From Ignavibacteriota bacterium (lineage in GTDB: Bacteria; Bacteroidota; Ignavibacteria; Palsa-1295): a stretch of 8,038 bases of DNA. The position numbers were made by a program, and so were the translations under genes. The notes under the pieces were generated by a model, which worked only from the letters and a program-made list of their open reading frames with translations, did no database searches and was not told the origin of the DNA. Below, piece by piece: positions 5,627 through 8,038 of this stretch. Location of the stretch: positions 1-8,038 of the forward strand of contig JANYLL010000018.1 in NCBI GenBank assembly GCA_025357895.1, in the 5' to 3' direction. Each line of letters opens with the position of its first letter. Within the stretch, counting starts at the first letter, position 1.

Positions 5627-5836
5627 ATGTGGAAACGCCGGCTGGTTTTTAATCTGATTTTTTTCATCGGCACGTTGCTTGCCGGAGTTGGTTGGTTAAG
5701 TGAGTTGCGGGAATGGAGAATTCATCTGGGCAACTTGGCGCTGATCGGGCATGTAATACAGATCATCGGAGCATTCGGGAATTTACTGACGCCGGATGAT
5801 AATGAGAGTGTTGAGCAAAGAGATTTTGAGAATTAA
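5627..5836 (+). CDS. Small two-helix membrane protein of unknown function inside the nuo operon
   Basis: The product is 69 aa. The ATG at 5627 follows the nuoH stop directly (TAA-ATG), and six bases separate its TAA (5834-5836) from nuoI. A basic start (WKRR) precedes helix 1 (about 6-25). A short charged loop SELREWR (25-31) leads to helix 2 (about 34-54), and an acidic tail TPDDNESVEQRDFEN ends the protein. The predicted topology is a helical hairpin with both ends in the cytoplasm. I do not recognise the family. It is not NuoA, J or K, which are all present separately. Its tight packing between two conserved subunit genes, and its coherent hydrophobic pattern, argue that it is a real, co-translated protein, possibly an accessory subunit or assembly factor of complex I. 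That role is inference. Confidence 0.8.
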   Translation: MWKRRLVFNLIFFIGTLLAGVGWLSELREWRIHLGNLALIGHVIQIIGAFGNLLTPDDNESVEQRDFEN

Positions 5837-5842
5837 TTACAC

Positions 5843-6520
5843 ATGAGCGGATATTTTAAGGACATACAAGAAGGATTAGGGACGGCATTCAAGGGAATGT
5901 CTATTGTTATGAAGCATCTTCTAAAACCGAAGGTGACAAGACAATATCCGAATCCCGAAGCTCGTTTCCAATTACCGGAACGCGCACGTAACAGGCTTTA
6001 TGTCAATATGGATGATTGCATCGGCTGCGATCAATGTTCACGCGCATGTCCTGTGAATTGCATTACGATCGACACGGCAAAAGTTGTTGCCGGAGAAAAT
6101 ATCGGCACCACATCGAACGGAAAGAAAAAATCTTTATGGGTTACCCGTTTTGATATTGATATTGCAAAGTGTTGTTATTGCGGACTGTGTGTTTATCCAT
6201 GCCCGACCGAATGCATTATCATGACGGATGTGTATGAATTTTCTGAATATGACCGCGTGAATCTTATCTATAATTATGCAACGATGGATACTGCAGAAGC
6301 TGCTATTCATATCGAGAATGCAAGAAAAGATGAAGAACGCGCTGCCGCTGAACGTGCAAAGCAGGCAGAAGAAAAGGCAAAGGCTGCTGCAGCAAATCCT
6401 GCGCCTGCTGCTCCGCAAGCTCCGACTCAATCCGCACCGCCAAATGCCGGCGGAGTAAAACCGCCGCCTTTTGCTGCGAAACCGGGTGGGATCAAGCCGC
6501 CGCCATTTAAAGCGGGATAA
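5843..6520 (+). CDS. nuoI: NADH-quinone oxidoreductase subunit I (8Fe ferredoxin-like, TYKY) with long C-terminal tail
   Basis: This 225-aa cytoplasmic-arm subunit carries clusters N6a and N6b that pass electrons to N2 in NuoB. Both [4Fe-4S] motifs are complete: C59-C62-C65...C69-P and C110-C113-C116...C120-P, with extra cysteines at 73 and 111. An N-terminal amphipathic stretch (about 5-30, ending in LLKPKVTRQYP) attaches it to the membrane-facing side. Residues 1-155 are the normal family core. Beyond that is an unusual tail of about 70 residues: a charged Ala/Glu/Lys-rich helix (about 157-184), an Ala/Pro linker, and two copies of GG[VI]KPPPF (203-210, 215-222). Tails of this kind may occur in related bacteria. 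Its role is unknown. It lies six bases after the small membrane-protein gene and 20 before nuoJ. Confidence 0.96.
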   Translation: MSGYFKDIQEGLGTAFKGMSIVMKHLLKPKVTRQYPNPEARFQLPERARNRLYVNMDDCIGCDQCSRACPVNCITIDTAKVVAGENIGTTSNGKKKSLWVTRFDIDIAKCCYCGLCVYPCPTECIIMTDVYEFSEYDRVNLIYNYATMDTAEAAIHIENARKDEERAAAERAKQAEEKAKAAAANPAPAAPQAPTQSAPPNAGGVKPPPFAAKPGGIKPPPFKAG

Positions 6521-6540
6521 CGTAAAATTTAAAGACAAAA

Positions 6541-7203
6541 ATGTTTGATATTATTTTTTATATCTTCGGAGCAATAACGGTAGCAGGCGCTTTGACTACG
6601 GCGCTTGCAAAAAATATCGTGTATGCCGCTTTTGCATTGCTCTTTACTTTTTTCGGAATTGCCGGACTCTATGTCATGGCGAATGCCGATTTCCTTGCTG
6701 TAACGCAGTTGCTTGTATATGTAGGTGGAATTCTGATCTTATTGATCTTCGGAGTTATGCTGACCACGCGTATCGGCAGAGTTGATATTCGCGCATCGAC
6801 AGGTTCACGTTGGGTTGCAGGAGTTCTAGCTCTTGGGTTATTTGCGATCTTAATGGCGGCATTTTTTGGAACTGCGGCAACGCACGTTGAAAAATCGGTT
6901 GATGGAAAATCCAAAACCGTTTCTTCATGGGCTTCGCATTCATCTCTTCCATGGTCGCAAAGCAAATGGAATAAAGATGCAACAGGTGAAGCGTTGAATG
7001 TAAAATACGGATCGCCGGATGAAGCAAAAACTCATGAAGGTTCATCGGGTACTGCAACTGAGATAGGCGCACTTTTTCTTACAGATTTTTTGCTTCCGTT
7101 CGAAGTGATCTCCGTTTTGATCTTAGTATCATTACTCGGAGCAACGATGATCGCACGAACTGAACCAACACCGGAAGAAGAGGTTATTGCAGAATCCGTA
7201 TGA
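6541..7203 (+). CDS. nuoJ: NADH-quinone oxidoreductase subunit J (ND6-like)
   Basis: This 220-aa membrane-arm subunit links the quinone module to the antiporter-like subunits. There are five predicted helices: about 2-22, 27-47, 53-75, 90-111 and 186-206. The segment LLVYVGGILILLIFGVMLT (57-75) is the conserved third helix that carries the pi-bulge in known structures. The last helix follows TEIGALFLTDFLLPFEVIS. Between helices 4 and 5 is a hydrophilic segment of about 60 residues (112-170; Ser, Lys, Trp and Gly rich), which makes the protein longer than E. coli NuoJ. The start is ATG 6541 with an A-rich leader. A heptamer repeat fills the 37-base gap to nuoK. Confidence 0.95.
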   Translation: MFDIIFYIFGAITVAGALTTALAKNIVYAAFALLFTFFGIAGLYVMANADFLAVTQLLVYVGGILILLIFGVMLTTRIGRVDIRASTGSRWVAGVLALGLFAILMAAFFGTAATHVEKSVDGKSKTVSSWASHSSLPWSQSKWNKDATGEALNVKYGSPDEAKTHEGSSGTATEIGALFLTDFLLPFEVISVLILVSLLGATMIARTEPTPEEEVIAESV

Positions 7204-7210
7204 ATCCATT

Positions 7211-7238
7211 AAGAACTAAGCATAAAGAACTAAGAACT
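7211..7238 (+). repeat. Heptamer array (AAGAACT)x3 with one variant, between nuoJ and nuoK
   Basis: Four 7-base units lie in perfect register: AAGAACT, AAGCATA, AAGAACT, AAGAACT. The last three units (7218-7238) match the minus strand of 2612-2632 at 20 of 21 bases, including the variant AAGCAT unit, so this is a second copy of the nuoB/nuoC element rather than a chance simple repeat. It ends two bases before the nuoK ATG and takes the place of any ribosome binding site. No inverted partner is present here. Confidence 0.8.
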
Positions 7239-7240
7239 CT

Positions 7241-7549
7241 ATGACCGTCGGACTAAATCATTTTCTTGTTATCGGCGCGATACTATTCGTGCTGGGTATC
7301 TTTGCGATGCTTTCGCGTCGCAATGTTATTGCCGTTCTGATGGGAGTCGAGCTGATCTTGAATGCTGCCAATATTAATTTTATCGCATTCAGCCGGTATG
7401 GCGGCGTCAATATCGGCGGTCAGATGGCTGCGATCTTTGTTATCGTCATCGCTGCAGGCGAAGCTGCTGTTGCGCTTGCAATCGTACTCAATATTTATAA
7501 GAACTTCAAATCGGTTAATCCATCCGAAGTGGATTCGCTCAGAGACTAA
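7241..7549 (+). CDS. nuoK: NADH-quinone oxidoreductase subunit K (ND4L-like)
   Basis: This 102-aa membrane subunit has three helices (about 7-23, 29-50, 62-87), the standard length. The two buried glutamates of the proton pathway are present: E37 in MGVELILNAANIN and E74 in IAAGEAAVALAIV. It lies between NuoJ and the antiporter-like NuoN/M/L subunits in the membrane arm. The start is ATG 7241, directly after the heptamer array. The six-base spacing to nuoL suggests coupled translation. Confidence 0.97.
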   Translation: MTVGLNHFLVIGAILFVLGIFAMLSRRNVIAVLMGVELILNAANINFIAFSRYGGVNIGGQMAAIFVIVIAAGEAAVALAIVLNIYKNFKSVNPSEVDSLRD

Positions 7550-7555
7550 AGCTCT

Positions 7556-8038
7556 ATGGATCAACTCTTAATATTATCGCTAATTATTCTTGGGTTGCCG
7601 CTGCTCAGTTTTGTGATTATTATTTTTAATCAGAAACGACTGCAGAAGCATGCGCATTTTGTCGGCTTGCCGATTCTCGGTACAGCGCTTGCACTTGCGA
7701 TCTATATTTGCTATACAAAACTTTCCGGAATTCCCGGCACGATAAACTGGTCAACGAAATGGGTGAGCTTCGGGAATGTGCCCGGAGTGGGTGAATGGAA
7801 TCTGATGACTGGTATCATGATCGATAATCTGACGGCGATCATGCTCGTTGTCGTAACGCTTATTTCTTTCCTCGTCCATCTATTCAGCAGCGTATATATG
7901 GCGGGGGATATTCGGTACTCAAGGTATTTTGCTTATCTCGGAATCTTTACTTTCTCGATGCTTGGCATCGTGATCGGAAATAATCTTTTTGCTCTCTATA
8001 TTTTCTGGGAGCTTGTTGGTTTTTCGTCTTACGCCCTT
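7556..8038 (+). CDS. nuoL: NADH-quinone oxidoreductase subunit L (ND5-like), N-terminal part
   Basis: The first 161 codons run open to the right edge of the window, from ATG 7556, six bases after the nuoK stop. This is the distal antiporter-like proton-pumping subunit. Visible are the N-terminal helices (about 3-24, 36-52), the conserved DNLTAIMLVVVTLISFLVH segment, the SSVYMAGDIRYSRYFAYL loop, and FWELVGFSSY, whose Glu (E152) is the conserved helix-5 glutamate (E144 in E. coli NuoL). A short insertion rich in Gly/Trp (about 64-84) fits the periplasmic loop. The rest of the protein, and the expected nuoM and nuoN, lie outside the window. Confidence 0.95.
   Translation, partial: MDQLLILSLIILGLPLLSFVIIIFNQKRLQKHAHFVGLPILGTALALAIYICYTKLSGIPGTINWSTKWVSFGNVPGVGEWNLMTGIMIDNLTAIMLVVVTLISFLVHLFSSVYMAGDIRYSRYFAYLGIFTFSMLGIVIGNNLFALYIFWELVGFSSYAL

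Noticed and set aside
6134..6538. 134-codon minus-strand frame opposite nuoI
   Set aside because: It is antisense to the conserved second iron-sulfur motif and the low-complexity tail. Its Arg/Ser/Cys-rich composition is the mirror of the Ala/Pro tail codons.

Overview
The window carries most of a respiratory complex I (NADH:quinone oxidoreductase-like) operon on the + strand. It is preceded by the 3' end of a cell-wall gene (rodA), a short decayed gene fragment, and one divergently oriented predicted lipoprotein gene. The complex I order is nuoA-B-C-D-H-(69-codon unknown)-I-J-K-L, with nuoL cut by the window edge. nuoC and nuoD are separate genes. nuoE, nuoF and nuoG (the NADH-oxidising module) are not between nuoD and nuoH, so this looks like the 11-subunit type of complex I known from Chlorobi and other lineages.

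The organism is probably a member of the Bacteroidota/Chlorobiota (FCB) group. Three things point there: the NuoEFG-less gene order, start codons preceded by A/T-rich leaders with no clear Shine-Dalgarno sequence, and a TAnnTTTG-type -7 element upstream of nuoA. This is an inference from style, not a proven placement.

Layout: 1-221, rodA 3' end. 222-466, intergenic, holding a 34-codon fragment resembling the C-terminus of TIGR03118-type proteins (288-392) and a probable bidirectional terminator (410-445). 467-1324 (minus), predicted lipoprotein with a carboxypeptidase-regulatory-like domain. 1325-1529, divergent control region with two palindromes and a promoter-like element. 1530-8038, nuo operon.

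The most unusual aspect is that almost every larger gap in the nuo operon is filled by a small repeat element, and not the same one. A/B has a pair of inverted, covarying hairpins. B/C has a perfect 16-bp inverted repeat built from the heptamer AAGAACT. C/D has a tandem heptamer ATTACGA. D/H has a 20-bp REP-like inverted pair. J/K has a single-orientation copy of the AAGAACT heptamer array. The second notable item is the 69-codon two-helix membrane protein that abuts nuoH and precedes nuoI, a candidate accessory subunit or assembly factor that I do not recognise.

Together the nuo genes encode the quinone/connecting module (NuoB, C, D, I; iron-sulfur clusters N2, N6a, N6b) and the membrane proton-pumping arm (NuoA, H, J, K, L so far; nuoM and nuoN are expected just beyond the window). 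No complete undescribed defence or metabolic system is visible.
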